Below, piece after piece: positions 10,191 to 25,726 of a stretch of 64,000 nucleotides of DNA. The notes under the pieces were generated by a model. It saw only the letters and a list, made by a program, of their open reading frames with translations. It ran no database searches and was not told the DNA's origin. The translations under genes and the position numbers were made by a program. Numbering within the stretch: the stretch's first letter is position 1; each line of letters starts with the position of its first letter. Origin of the DNA: Eriocheir sinensis (taxonomy: Eukaryota; Arthropoda; Malacostraca; Decapoda; Varunidae); NCBI RefSeq assembly GCF_024679095.1, contig NC_066522.1, positions 11,941,253 to 12,005,252 of the forward strand, written 5' to 3'.

Positions 10191-10430
10191 CACTTGGTTA
10201 TCTCTCTTTACTCCCTCCCCCTCTCTTCCCCCTTCCCCTCCCCCCTACCATGCCAGAACCTCCTCCTCCTCCCCTCATTCTCCTCTTCCCATCCCTTGCT
10301 ACCCCTTCCCTCTATCCTTCTCTACCTCATTTCTCCTCTTCTCTTCCTCTACATCTCTTCTCCCTGTCTCTATCCTTTCTTCTCTTCCCCTCTTCCTTTT
10401 CGCCTTTCTTTTTAATTCTATCTGTTTAGG
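10191..10430. repeat. Pyrimidine block, duplicated at 11.9 kb and inverted at 11.5 kb
   Basis: The 10209-10340 part, including CCATGCCAGAACCTCCTCC at 10248, is repeated in direct orientation from 11939 (same word at 11980). The part 10322-10430, with CTGTCTCTATCCTTTCTTCT, is present as its reverse complement at about 11515-11625. So the block shares one direct and one inverted copy with the 11.5-12.1 kb region. Confidence 0.85.
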
Positions 10431-10745
10431 CATTTTCCTTTATTTCTACTTTATTTGTTGATTCTACTGTAGTAATTCAAATCCCCACAAAAAAAATATA
10501 TCACAACGCCTAACTTTCTCGTCTTCACTCTTGGCTACGTCTCTTTCTTTACTGTATTGTTATTTTTTTTACTTTTATCAGTTCAGTCATTTTCCTTTAT
10601 TTCTACTTTATATGATGATTCTACTGTAGTAATTCAAATACCCGCAAAAAAAAAAAAAATATCAAAACGCCTAACTTTCTTGTCTTCATTCTTGGCTACG
10701 TCTGCTGCTTTACTATTTTCTTTTGTTATTTTTTTTTACTACTAT
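10431..10745. repeat. 157-bp tandem duplication
   Basis: CATTTTCCTTTATTTCTAC occurs at 10431 and 10588. The copies share GATTCTACTGTAGTAATTCA, an A-run, CGCCTAACTTTCT and TTGGCTACGTCT in the same order. Moderately diverged. Confidence 0.92.
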
Positions 10746-10925
10746 CTCTAACACTTGGGCTGGTGTGCAAGTGTACCATCTAAAACAAACCCCAAAAGTA
10801 CATCTAAACTCTCTTCTCTTCACTTCGTTATTTCTATTTCCTTACTATTTTTTATCATATTTTCATTTCTATTAACACTATTTCTAACACCATTGAGCGG
10901 GTGTGCCAGTGTACCATCAAGGTCT
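10743..10925. repeat. ~137-bp tandem duplication
   Basis: CTAT(C/T)TCTAACAC followed by GGTGTGC(A/C)AGTGTACCATC occurs at 10743 and 10880. The intervening sequence is AT-rich. Confidence 0.8.
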
Positions 10926-11820
10926 CCAGGTGCTAGCCATCCCTTATCTCTCTTATCAGTCTCAAATCGGCGAGGTGCAGACATACAGACAGAGACAGGC
11001 AGAAAGGAGGCTCAGGGAGATTGCCTTGAGTGGCGGGCAGAAGCGTACGGGAGGAAAGAGTGAAGGGAGATGAGGGAGAAAAGATGCTTAGAGTGGGGGA
11101 AGGGAATAGGAGAGGAAGAACCATAGGGGGAAGAGAAGAGAGCAGGATAAGGAATGGAAGAGAATTGAGGAGTAAAGGGAGAGAAGTTGAAGGGATAGTG
11201 GACGGACATTCAAAGGGAGAGGAAGAGAGAAGTTGATGAGCAGTGAAAGTAAGGAAGGGGAGAGGGAAAAGGATAAGAGTAGATAAGAGAGGAGAGGAGC
11301 TAGTTAATACAGGGAGGGAAGAGGGAAGAAGATAAGGAATGGGACGACTAGGGGAAGGAAGAGAAGATAGCAGATGAAGGGGAGAGAAGGGAGAGGAGAG
11401 GAGCGAACCAGGAAAGGGAGTGAAAAGGAGAAGAAACAGAACCGGACGAGTAGGAAAAGAGAAAGGAGGAAAGGAAAAGAGAAAAGGAGAGGAGAAATGG
11501 AAGATGGGAATAGATGTAGAACTGAACGAGTAAAAAAAGGGAAAGGAGAAAAAAGGAAGAGGGGAAGAGAAGAAAGGATAGAGACAGGGAGAAGAGAGGT
11601 AGAGGAAGAGGAGAAAAGAGGTAGAGGTTGAGAAGAGGGGAGAGAGGGAGAAGAAAGGTAGAGGAAGAGGAGAAAAGAGGTAAAGGTTGAGAAGAAAGGT
11701 AGAGGTAGAGGTTGAGAAGAGGAGAAAGGAGGTAGAGGGGAAGGGGAGTTTGGGGAGGATGCAGAAGGAGATGCAGCGAGGGGAGGATGAGGAAGGGGCA
11801 GGAACACCGAGGGGAGGGAG
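10926..11820. repeat. Polypurine block with 59-bp repeat
   Basis: 10926-11040 is mixed. From 11040 the strand is nearly pure A/G. GGTAGAGGAAGAGGAGAAAA occurs at 11598 and 11657 (59-bp period), with a shortened third copy near 11698. The complementary pyrimidine strand is open for hundreds of codons for lack of A, which is not evidence of a gene. Confidence 0.9.
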
Positions 11821-11938
11821 GTTGACGTCCTTGCCTTGTGTCCGTGGCAGCGGTGTGTCGTGTGCGAAAAGCCCAAAAGAGCTGATTGATTTATTGACTG
11901 CCTTTGCTCCCACCTCGAGGTTAGATTGAGCGACCGAA
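11821..11938. other. Short unique segment
   Basis: Mixed-composition sequence containing CCTTGTGTCCGTGGCAGCGG. No homology recognised. Confidence 0.5.
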
Positions 11939-12300
11939 CTCCCTCCCTCCCCTCACTTCCCTCTTCCCCTCCCCTCATACCATGCCAGAACCTCCTCCTC
12001 CTCCTCCTCCTATCATTCTCCTCTTCCCATCCCTTGCTATCTCTTCCTTCCCTCTCCCTCTGTTCTCTTCCTTCTTCCTCCTCTCCTCTTCCTCCTCCCA
12101 TCCCTTGCTACCCCTTCCTTCCCTCTCCTTCTATTCTCTTCCCTCCTCCTTTTCCTCCTCCTCCTCCTCCTCCTCCTCTTCCTTGCGTTATTTGGTTGAC
12201 TGGCTGACTGGTTGCATTGATAGGGCTGGGACATAGCTTCCTGTTCTTCTTCCTCCTCCTCCTCCTCCTCCTCCTCCTCCTCCTCCTCCTCCTCCTCCTT
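11939..12300. repeat. Pyrimidine block with (TCC)n arrays
   Basis: Direct copy of the 10209-10340 segment, then (TCC)n at about 12150-12180 and a longer pure (TCC)n at about 12249-12299. The words CCCATCCCTTGCTA.C.CTTCC recur at ~75-bp spacing. Confidence 0.9.
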
Positions 12301-12349
12301 CAAACTTTCTTGATCTAAAGTTAACAGTTACTTAGATTAACTTTACCTG

Positions 12350-12424
<75 letters not shown>

Positions 12425-12525
12425 AAGGTTTGTCAAGTCCTCGTAATATTTTTTTTCTTTTCCGCCAAAGTTTGCTGGAAGTTAAGACAGGTGTGGTCTG
12501 GTCTGTCTGAGGGCTTGTTGTCTGA
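12301..12525. repeat. (CT)35 microsatellite and flanks
   Basis: (CT)n from 12352 to about 12421, flanked by unassigned sequence. Confidence 0.95.
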
Positions 12526-12690
12526 CTGGCTGGTTGACTGACTGACCGACTGGCTATTTAGATGGTTGGCTGACTGACTGACTGGCTGGCTGGATATATG
12601 GTTGACTGGCTGACTGGCTGATTGACTAACTGACAGACTGGATGGTTAATTCGTTGACTGGTTAAATGACTGACTGGCTGACTTGTGTTC
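12526..12690. repeat. Degenerate TGAC/TGGC tetranucleotide array
   Basis: Runs of CTGACTGGCTGACTGG with substitutions over about 165 bp. A related tetramer array in the opposite phase occurs near 43.7 and 44.0-44.2 kb. Confidence 0.93.
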
Positions 12691-13448
12691 TCTCCCAATT
12701 CATCCCCTCCCATCCCCATCCCCTTCCCAGCTCATCCCATCCCATCCCATTCATAACCACCTGATCTCTTGTAATCTAACCTCTGTTTCTCTGTCTCCCT
12801 TCCCTCACCTTCCCGTCACCTTCCACATTCATCTGCTCTTTGCTCTCATCTTCCTCCTCCTCTCCTTCTTTCCTTCCTATCTCACTCAGTTCATTTTTTT
12901 TTCTTTCCTTACGCTTATTTCCTCTCCCTCGTTTATTCTTCTTTCCTTCGCCTTCGCTTTCGTTTCCCTTTTTTCTCATTTTTTGGTCCATGTGTTTGCT
13001 GTCTTTTTCTGCTTTCCCTTCCTGACCTTCGCCTTCCATTCAGCATCTTTTCCTTCTTTCTTTATTTCGTTCTTTTCACCTTGTCACATTTTTCTCTCCG
13101 TCTCTCGTCTCTCTTCTCTCTTTCTCTCCTAATCCAGCACGAGGAGGAGGAGGAGGAGGAGGAGGACAGACAATCACGCTCCACTTTCCTCCCTCCTCTT
13201 CTTCTTCCTCTTTTGTCCTCCGCCCACCTCGGCCTTCACCTCCTCCTCTTCCTCCTTCACCTTTGTTGTCTCTTTCTTCCGGTTGTATTTTTCTCTTCTC
13301 TCTCTTCTCCATGAACTCACCTCTGAATTCCTCCTCCTCCTCCTCCTCCTCATAATCATTATCATCATCATCATCCCTATCGTATTTCCAGTCTTTGATT
13401 TTTTATTTTTTATTTTTTTACGGAAGATCACTGAACACAAGGGTCATA

Positions 13449-13451
<3 letters not shown>
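12691..13451. repeat. Pyrimidine-rich block with (GGA)n and (CTC)n
   Basis: C/T-rich with CCCATCCCAT words, a strand-switched (GGA)n at about 13141-13166, (CTC)n at about 13331-13351 and (ATC)n near 13355-13375. No coding support. Confidence 0.85.
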
Positions 13452-13492
<41 letters not shown>

Positions 13493-13529
13493 GTAACGTA
13501 TGTCTATTTTGCTTGTAAGTTTATCCATG

Positions 13530-13621
<92 letters not shown>
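13452..13621. repeat. (GT)n and (CT)45 pair
   Basis: (GT)n at 13452-13490 and (CT)n at 13531-13621, 40 bp apart. Confidence 0.98.
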
Positions 13622-13628
<7 letters not shown>

Positions 13629-13639
13629 ATCTTAAAGCG

Positions 13640-15150
<1,511 letters not shown>

Positions 15151-15339
15151 TTAGTATTTTATATTTTTGTTGTTGCTGCTGTTGTTGTTGTTGTTGTTTC
15201 TTTCTCGTCCCTGTGTGAAAAATAATTAAAGGAATGCTGTTTTGCTGTCTATTATTTGTTTGTTTGTTTTTTTCTCTTGTTTTATTGTTGTTGTTTTTTT
15301 CGTTTATTTAGTTTCTTCTCGCGTATTTATTTATTTATT

Positions 15340-15378
<39 letters not shown>

Positions 15379-15720
15379 TTATTATTATTTTTTTTTTGCT
15401 TTGTTTTCTCTCCGTATTTGTTCGTTTATTGTGTCATTCTTGTCTTTTTTTATGTTATTTTGCTATCTATTTTGTCATTGTTTGTTTTTCGCATTTTTTA
15501 TTTATATGTTTCTTTTCCTCTTTGTTTTAATTCTGATTTGGTGTGTTTAGTTTATCTTTTCATTCCTTCTATTTACTTATTTTTTTCATTTTATCTTGCT
15601 TATCTTCGTGTATTTAGCTGTATTTTTCTTGTATTTCTTTCATTCTGTTTGCTTAGCGCTTCGTGATCCTCTTTCCTCCTCGTTTCCTGTGAAGTCTTAT
15701 TGTCGTGTGTGTGTGTGTTT
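15151..15720. repeat. T-rich block with (TTG)n and (TTTA)n
   Basis: (TTG)n at about 15166-15198, (TTTA)n at about 15324-15382, otherwise degenerate TTTGTTT sequence. The plus-strand open frames are hydrophobic only because of T-richness. Confidence 0.9.
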
Positions 15721-16480
15721 AATAAGGGGATCCGTAGAGAAGAGTGTCGGGATGAGTGAAGAGGAAGAAGAGGAGGAGGAGGAGGAAGGGAGCGATGATG
15801 GAGGAGCTAGAGGAAAGGATTGCAAAGGGATGAGTGAAGTGAGTTGAGAGAGAGAGAGAGGAATACGTTTTCTCCTCACTATTCTGACTTGTTTTTTTTT
15901 TTTTCTTTTTCTTTTTATATTAACTTTCCCCGCTTCGTCCAAACTGAATATATATTTTTTTCGTCTTTCGTTTCCTGTACTTTCTTTTTCACCTTCGTCT
16001 CGTACTCCTTATATTTCTTCTTTTTCTTTTTGTTATATTTGTTATTGTTATTGTTATTATCATTTAGTGTCATTATTTTACTTTTCATTTTTTTCTATTA
16101 TTACCCCCATTTTCTTCTTATATATTATTAGTTAACTCTGACTCGACATTCTATATTTTTTTTTTACTTTAATCTGTACCTATATGAACTAATTGTATAT
16201 ATGTTCTTAATTGCTGTAATTTTCTTTTTTTCTTTGTTAATTAATATTCCAGTCTCTTTATATTCTATTCTTCTTATCCAGCCTTCAGTATACTTATATT
16301 TACCTGTCTTTGCTTTGTGTTTTCCTTAATTTTATATTATTATTATTATTATTTTGTTTTTATCATGTTTTGGTAACCATGGAGGCGGATCGTTAATTTC
16401 TGCGTCGTTAAAATATTTTCCCGTTTTTTCCGAATTATTTTCCACTTTCTTAAAATTTTTCCACCGTCACCAACAAGAAC
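15721..16480. other. AT-rich spacer with (GGA)n
   Basis: (GGA)-type run at 15763-15788, T-runs at 15890-15920, and TTATTATTATT near 16336-16354. Unassigned. Confidence 0.75.
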
Positions 16481-16481
16481 G

Positions 16482-17540
<1,059 letters not shown>

Positions 17541-17608
<68 letters not shown>

Positions 17609-17775
17609 TTGTATTCAGTGGATTCTTACCTCCCGTGGGTCTTTTTCCCAGCACCCCCCAACCCCCCTTCCCCATCAGCCCCCTCCTTCCCTCCCCCTCT
17701 CCCCCCCTTCACTCTTCCCATGCGCGTGTCCCTGTAAGGAGGAACCGCACACCTGACACGTGGTGATGGTGGTGT

Positions 17776-17814
<39 letters not shown>

Positions 17815-17856
17815 TAGCTTTTAAAGACGTGTGTATGCCGTGAGAATCGTCAGTGC

Positions 17857-17930
<74 letters not shown>

Positions 17931-18096
17931 AATCTGTGTTTTTATTTGCTTTTACGACTTATTGTATTGCAGGGTAAAAAAAAATACTAGTTACAACATT
18001 TATCGAAAGAAAGAAATGCTGCACACACACACACACACACACACGGCTGAGTCATCACCGCCTCCACGCATCAAGTGTTGTGTTCAGTAATGCTGC

Positions 18097-18136
<40 letters not shown>
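17541..18136. repeat. Cluster of four (GT)n arrays and one (CA)n
   Basis: (GT)n at 17541-17607, 17779-17811, 17858-17928 and 18098-18135, and (CA)n at 18022-18044. A C-run segment lies at 17655-17720. Confidence 0.97.
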
Positions 18137-18138
<2 letters not shown>

Positions 18139-19080
18139 CTGATGAAAGAACATGAAGTATATATGTTAATTGTTATAAATGTGTAGATATAATGGCGATG
18201 ATGATGATGATGATTAATACAGTAATAAAGGAAGCAAAGCACGTATGGAAGAAAGAAGAGACATACAAAGATTGAATGAAGTAAAAGTAGTAGTAAGGAA
18301 AAAGTAAGCAAACAAAGAATTAATGAAAAGAGGAAGAAGGAAAATAAGAATGGAAGTCTAAGGGAAACAAACAAATGAAGAAAACAAAAGAAAAATAAAG
18401 AATAAAAATGTAAAGTGATGTAGAAGGCAAACAAACAGAATGAATAATGGGGAATAGAGAAAGAAGGAAAGGAATTAAACCGGAAGTATCAATGAAAACA
18501 GGAAGAGAGACAAGGAAAGGAAATCAAAGTGAAACAAAAAAAGAATGAGACGTAGGAAATAAGAATAAGTAAAAGACGGTAAAAGTTAAACATACATAAA
18601 ATAAATAAAAAGAGGAGAGATAGGATGAAAGGAGGTAAACCAGAAGAATCAATGAAAACAGGAAGAGAGACAGAAGGAAAGGAAATCAAAGGAAAACAAG
18701 AAAAAAAAGTAAACGGCGGTAAAACAAAAAAAAATGGAGGGATTGAAGGGAAGGAAGTAAACGGGAAGGAAACAGAAAGAATGAATAGCAAAAAGAAGTA
18801 TATGGAGATACAAAAAAAGACAAAAAGGAAAAGGAAACAAAGGAAAGAAGGAATAAAGGGAGAATAAATAATGAAAAAGAAATGATAGGCAAAAGTTGAA
18901 GGCATGATAAAAATAAATCACTTAAAAGAGAGGAAGCAACGAAGAAAGGAAGAAAATAAAAGGTAATCAGAAAGAACGATAAAGGGAGAAAGAAGGAGAG
19001 AAACAAAGAAAGAAAGAAAGAGGGAGGCAGCTACTCATTCGTATTCCTAACGCGAGGCCGAAGTCAATTGCTGTGATGAG
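18137..19080. repeat. A/G-rich block with 160-bp duplication
   Basis: ATCAATGAAAACAGGAAGAG occurs at 18488 and 18648, each preceded by GTAAACC/TTAAACC and followed by AAGGAAAGGAAATCAAA. Fainter copies of AAGAAGGAAA.TAA words span the block. The reverse strand is open but low complexity. Confidence 0.88.
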
Positions 19081-19182
19081 GTCATACGTTACCTACAAAA
19101 CTCTCCTCCTCCTCCTCTTCCTCTTCCTTTTCTTCTCTTCCCCTTGTTATTGAGAAGACCAAGGAGAACGATACACATCTCT

Positions 19183-19260
<78 letters not shown>

Positions 19261-19585
19261 TTGAACATACTGCCAGGCTTTCCTTCTTGCGTTTTACTTC
19301 AGTCTCCTAATCTGACCTAACTTGACCTTACCTAACCTAATAATAATGATGATAATGATAACGATAGACTTTTATTTCCTTATTAATAAGTAGAAAACAG
19401 GAAAGATATAGGAATGAAAGGAGCGTATTGTGTTTTTGTATGTGAATGAATGAATTAAAGAAACAACTTAGTGTTTTTTTTTTTTTTTATAATTATATTC
19501 GTATTTTAAGTCGTGTATTTATTTTCTCTATTTTTATCGTGTATTTTAATCCCTTTCATTCTGGGGAGTATATAATTATTACGCC

Positions 19586-19631
<46 letters not shown>

Positions 19632-19640
19632 GACCAAAAT
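19081..19640. repeat. (CA)35, short CCTAA block and (GA)n
   Basis: (CTC)n at 19103-19120, (CA)n at 19186-19256, CTTACCTAACCTAA near 19325-19340, (ATG)-like runs near 19342-19365, a T-run at about 19473-19488 and (GA)n at 19589-19628. Confidence 0.92.
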
Positions 19641-19973
19641 GAAAGTGAAGGAATAAGGATGAAATGAAGGCGGGAAAGAATGGGGAAGGAGGGAATAAGG
19701 GAATAAAGAAAGAAGAATGCAGAAAGGAAGAAAAAAAAGGAATGAGGAAGAAAATGAAGGAATAGATGAAATGAATGAAGGAGAGAGAGAGAGAGAGAGA
19801 GTCACCTACCTGTCCCTACCTTACCTCACCTTTCCTGGCGTGCTCTCTTGCTCCCCTCCCGAGACTTAATTACCGGTGATCGATATTGAACGGCAGGTGA
19901 TGAGGGAGTAATGCCCCCCCCCTCCTCCTCCTCCTCCTCCTCCTCCTCCGCGCTGATGGTATGCCTTCCGCTG

Positions 19974-20040
<67 letters not shown>
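19641..20040. repeat. Purine spacer, (GA)n, (CTC)n and (CT)30
   Basis: (GA)n at 19780-19801, (CTC)n at 19920-19949 and (CT)n at 19977-20038. The unique stretch 19802-19915 shows no gene. Confidence 0.92.
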
Positions 20041-21420
20041 TTCCTCCTCCTTCCTCTTTTTTCTCTCCTTTTTTATCTTTCTTTTTCATTTTCTCTCCTA
20101 AGTCTCTGTTTCCTCTCTTCCTTCTATTTCCTCCCTCTTTTATTTTAATTAATTTATTTTTCATTTTCTCCTGGTTCCTTCGCTTCCTTCCTTCCTTATT
20201 CCTTTCTTTCTTTATTCGTTCTACACTTTCATTTTTCTTATCTTCCTTTCTTCCTTCCTTTCCTTATTGCTACACTCTTCTATTCTTCTTATCCTCCTCT
20301 TCTTCCTTCTATCCTTTCTTCCTTTCCTTATTGCTACACTCTTCCATTCTTCTTATCTTCCTTTTCTTCCTTCCATCCTTTCCTCCTTCCTTTTTTCTTA
20401 TCTTTCTTTTCTTCCATCCTTCCTTCCTTCCTTCATTGCCGGTTTCCCTCCAAGATTCATTCCTTCATTCCTTCTCTCCCTTTCTTCATCCCTCCAGTTA
20501 ACCCACATTTCCTCCGTTCTTTCATTTTCCTCCTTCATTCACTCCTTTCTTTCCCTTCCCTCTTCTTCATTCCCTCTCTTCCTCCTCCTTCCCTTCCCAA
20601 GTCTTCGTTCCCTTTCTCTCTTCTTCCTTTCTTCCCTTCTAATTTCCTACGCATTTTACTTCCTGCTTTCATCCCTCCATCTTGGCTTCATTTCCTCCCT
20701 TCCTCCTTCCCTTTCTCCTTCCCTTTCTCTATCTCCCTCCTTTCTTCCTTCATTTTTCCCTCCCTCCTTTCCTTCCTTCGTCCTCCTCTCCTCCCTTCTT
20801 CCTAGTTTAATTTCCTCCCTTATTTTCTTCATCCTTGGTTTGTTTCTCCTCCTTTCCCTCCTTCATTCATCCTTTTTCCTTTTCCTTCCGTTTCTTCCTT
20901 CCTTCATCCTTTCCTCTTCTTCATCCTTTCCATTTTTTCCCTCCTTTTCCTTCATTCATCCTTTTCCTTTTCCTTCTTCCTTTTCTTCCTTCCTTCATCC
21001 TTGCTCCATTTTTTCCCTCCTTTTTCCTTCATTTCCTTCATTCATCCTTTTCCTTTTCCTTCTTCCTTTTCTTCCTTCCTTCATCCTTTCCTTCCTACAT
21101 CTTTGCTCCATTTTTTTCCCTCCTTTTCCCTTCATTCATCCTTTTTTCTTCCTCCACTTTCAGCTATCCTTTCCTTGCTCCATTTCCTCCATCTACCTAT
21201 TCATTCACTTCTTCATTCATTCCGCTCGTCCATTGATCTTGTTATTATTTTATCCCTACGCATGCTTTCTCTCCCTCCCTCTCCCTCCCTCTCTCTCCCT
21301 CCTTCCCTTCCACCCTTCCACCAATTCATCATCTATTTAGTCTACCATCGACCTTATAATTCCTTTCTTTTTTTTTCGTTCCTTTCTTCCTTCCCTCATT
21401 TATTATTTTTTTCATTTTTA
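20041..21420. repeat. 1.4-kb polypyrimidine block with ~89-bp repeats
   Basis: TTCC-rich. ATTGCTACACTCTTC occurs at about 20267 and 20331 (64-bp period). TTCATTCATCCTTTT occurs at 20862, 20951, 21037 and 21131 (periods 89, 86 and 94) with shared TTCCATTTTTTCCCTCC. The long plus-strand open frame is a consequence of lacking A. Confidence 0.92.
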
Positions 21421-21685
21421 TTTATTTTATTTTCGTGTCTTACCTTTATTTACCTCACTGTCTCATTGATCTTTATTACTCCTGTTCTTTCTATCGGGTG
21501 TTCATGCTATCTCTTGGTTGTTCTCATTCTTTCTTATTCCAGTCTTTATTTACTTATCTCATTTTCGTATCCAACTTTTATCATTTTAAGTCCTCTCTTA
21601 TTCCTGTTCTATATCTTGGTTGTTCTTATTCCTCTTTCTAATTCTTATTCTTTCTGTTTCTTGGTTACGTTAAAATTATGCTGCT
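21421..21685. repeat. Decayed T-rich tandem repeat
   Basis: TATCTTGGTTGTTCT.ATTC and related words recur with ~100-bp spacing near 21510 and 21611. Confidence 0.6.
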
Positions 21686-22220
21686 GATGATGATGATGGG
21701 ATCTATTCATCTTCCTGTTGTTGTTGAATATGATGATGTTAGTGGTGGTGGTGGTGGTGGGGGTAGAAACTTTTTTGTTGTTGTTTTTACATTATTTTCT
21801 CTGGTTAATTTCTTTTAATAAGTTTTAGTGAGTTTTAGGAACCTGATGGTGGTGATGATGGTAGTGGTAGAACCCTTGTCTTTTTTTCTGGGTTTCGTGG
21901 TGGTGTTGTGGTGTTTGTTGTGTTGCCGGTATTGTTGTTGTTGGTGGTGATGATGGTAGTAGTAGAACCCTTGTCTTTTTTTTCTGGGTTTCGTGGTGGT
22001 GTTGATGGTGATGGGGAGAAAGGTGGTGTTGTGGTGTTTGCTGTGTTGTCGGTACTGTTGGTGGTGGTGGTGGTGGTGGTGCAGCCCTAACAGTGATTAT
22101 GATGGTGGTGGTGGTGGTGGCTACAGTGGTGGGAGGTGGAGGAAATGAAGCGAGGTGGTGTAGCTTGTCGGGAGGAGCGAGATAAAGAGTGGTGGTGTTG
22201 GTGGTGGTGGTGGGCAGGAG
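21686..22220. repeat. (GAT)n/(GGT)n block with ~95-bp repeat
   Basis: GTAGAACCCTTGTCTTTTTT occurs near 21866 and 21962, each followed by CTGGGTTTCGTGGTGGTGTTG. GTGGTGTTGTGGTGTTTG(C/T)TGT occurs near 21900 and 22027. Pure (GGT)n runs are near 21738, 22061 and 22103. Confidence 0.88.
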
Positions 22221-22395
22221 GGTTGTGGGTAGGAAGAAAGAGGAGGGGAGGGAGGGAGGGAGATGCAAGGTTAGGGGAGAGGAGGGAGGGAGGGAAGATG
22301 AGATAGGAAGGCAGAGAGGGAGAGGGCGGGAGGTGGGTTATCTAGGGAGGGAGAAGGGACAGGAAATAGGGAGAGAGGGAGGCGGAGAGCAATAG
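22221..22395. repeat. G-rich purine tract
   Basis: GGGAGGGAGGGAG words over about 175 bp. Many G-tracts of three, possible G-quadruplex sequence. Confidence 0.75.
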
Positions 22396-22506
22396 GCTGT
22401 GATGCAAGGGTGGTGGTGGTGGTGGTTGTGTGTCGTGGTTACCTTAGGGGCAGTCTTGTTAGCTCGCTGGCTAGTTATGTTTATTTTTCCCTCTTCACCA
22501 CCAACG

Positions 22507-22539
<33 letters not shown>

Positions 22540-22990
22540 TCATCATCACCACCACCACCGATGACAACTTTAGCTCCACCACCACCAACATCACCACCAC
22601 CACCACCATCACCATAATCACTTCCAGAAATACAATAACTTCATCAATATCACCTCCACCATCATCACCACCACCACCATCACCATAATCACCTCCAAAA
22701 ACACACTATCACCATCATTATCACCACCTTCATCACCATCACTACCACCATCACCTTCAGCACCATCACCACCACCTCCATCATTACCACCACCATCACC
22801 ACCATCATCACTACCTCCCCGTTGCTCAACACCGTCTATATACTTTAATTATCCGTCCACCACCACCACCACCACCTTCAACACCAAGTGAAAGGACACA
22901 TCACGCCGGTGTATGATAAGGCTTCTTCTTCCTCTTCGTCTTCCTCTCCTCGGTGGTGGTGGTGGTGGTGGTGGTTTGAATCCTTACACT
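22396..22990. repeat. (GGT)n then (CAC/CAT)n triplet block
   Basis: (GGT)n at 22409-22424, CACCACCACCATCATCAT runs at 22500-22560, and irregular CACCATCACC sequence to 22815 and at 22858-22880. (GGT)n at 22951-22976. Triplets switch strand within 600 bp. Confidence 0.9.
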
Positions 22991-23756
22991 TGAGAGAGGA
23001 GACAATGATTTTAGCTTAACCTTTCTCTCCTTCCTACGCTTTCCTCTGCTTGATCTCCGCTCACTTCTCTTCGCACTTTCTGTCATGCTATACATCTCTA
23101 CCTTTCTAATTATCTACCTATATATCTACAGTAAAGGAGACTGCATAATGCCCCTCCCCCCAAAAAATAGCCCGGTACCCATTGATTTGGTTCACTATAC
23201 TTTAATAGGCTAAAATATGAAGGTCCCAGCGGTAGCCAGTCAAAGGCATCACATGGTTACGAAGCTAAAAGAACGCAACTGTTTTTGGTATGACTTTATG
23301 ATGGGAGTATATTGTGTGTGTTCATCCCTCCCTCTCCCTCTCTCTCTCTGTCCGTGACCTTGCCTGTTGTTGTTGCTGAGTACTTGGTTATGAGCTCCCA
23401 TGTCGATAAGGAGAAAGTAATAGAAAAAAAAATGCAGCAATACGTGTGGGAAACTTTTTTTGTTATGAGTTTGTGGTGTGTGTGTGGGGGGGGGGGTGAG
23501 GTGGGGGGAGGGAGTGTTCGTAAGTGATTTTATCTTTGACGGGGCTGTGTTGTTATATTTGATTTGTTATTATTCTATTTATTATTTTATTTATTGTAGT
23601 GTGTGGGGGATTTTTGGGTATCTAGCTTTAGAGAGTTGTAGCTATATATATATTCTTCCTTATTCTTCTCTCAAGTTCGCGTTTACTTTTATGGACTAGA
23701 ATAATAAGGATAAGATGTTTTTTGTGATGATAGTGATTTTTTTTTTTTCGGTCAAT

Positions 23757-23760
<4 letters not shown>
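22991..23760. other. Mostly unique spacer with a G-run
   Basis: 23095-23300 is ordinary unassigned sequence. TGTGTGGGGGGGGGGGTGAGG at about 23477-23500 is a possible G-quadruplex. The rest is AT-rich with no exon support. Confidence 0.6.
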
Positions 23761-23811
<51 letters not shown>

Positions 23812-23837
23812 CCGGGTTGCGTCATCTCCACATCCTC

Positions 23838-23888
<51 letters not shown>
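23761..23888. repeat. (GT)24 and (GA)25 pair
   Basis: (GT)n at 23761-23808 and (GA)n at 23839-23888 with a 30-bp spacer. Confidence 0.98.
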
Positions 23889-23892
<4 letters not shown>

Positions 23893-24596
23893 CACACTAA
23901 CAACACACGTAACTGAGGAAAAGGAAAAAAAAAGATAAAAAGGACCAAAAGTAGGATGTAAGGATGCAAGATTGGAAGAGAGAAAAAAAAACTAAGAGGA
24001 TGAAGGAAACAAATAAACAAGTCACTAGGAAGAAGAAAAGGAAAACCAAGAGGAAGAGAGAGAGAGAAAAGGAATAGGACGAAAAGAAGTGAGATAGACA
24101 AAAAAAAAGAACATGCAAGTAGTATTAACAACCAAATAAACAAGCAAACGAACAAAGAAACAGTCATACGCCAAAAACAATCTTATCATCTCCTTCGGGT
24201 CTGTAAATTCCTTCCCCCTTGGCCAGTAACATACGCAACGCGGGCACGCACATACGCACGAACACACCTTATTTACGCAGCGCAGAATGGTGTGGTGGAG
24301 GAGAAAGAAGGGAGGAGGAGGAGTCACAGGGGAGAGGAAGGAGGAGGAGGGAGAAAGGAAGGAAGGATTGAGAACGTAGTCAGGAAGATAAGAAGAGAGG
24401 GTGAAGGATGGAGGAAAAATGAATGAAGGAAGGAAGGAAGAAAGAAAAAGGAGGAGGAAAGAAGGAAGAAAGGTGAAGGAGGAAGGTTACACAGCAGAAG
24501 GGAGGAGACAGGTGGGAGAGAAAGTTGACCGATAGCTGTGCAGATAAGAAAGTAACGACAGGAATAAGAAGGGAAAAGGAAAAGAAGGAAGTAAAG

Positions 24597-24597
<1 letters not shown>
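23889..24597. repeat. Purine-rich block
   Basis: A/G-rich with AAGGAAGGAAG words. A short normal-composition segment at 24170-24290 has CACGCACATACGCACG. No gene. Confidence 0.8.
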
Positions 24598-24649
<52 letters not shown>

Positions 24650-24694
24650 TAAAGTCGAGAAGAAAGAGTTTGTTGGGTAGGTAGATACTGGTTG

Positions 24695-24787
<93 letters not shown>
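24598..24787. repeat. Two long (GA)n arrays
   Basis: (GA)n at 24598-24648 and 24699-24787, 50 bp apart. Confidence 0.98.

Positions 24788-25726
<939 letters not shown>

Noticed and set aside
10933..12101. Minus-strand open frames of 265-326 codons
   Set aside because: They read the pyrimidine strand of a polypurine block; no domain, strongly periodic Phe/Ser/Leu/Pro composition, and overlapping frames are equally open.
20267..21687. Plus-strand open frames of 228-357 codons resembling hydrophobic membrane proteins
   Set aside because: Composition follows from TTCC repeats; the periodic 89-bp repeat and lack of A explain the openness.
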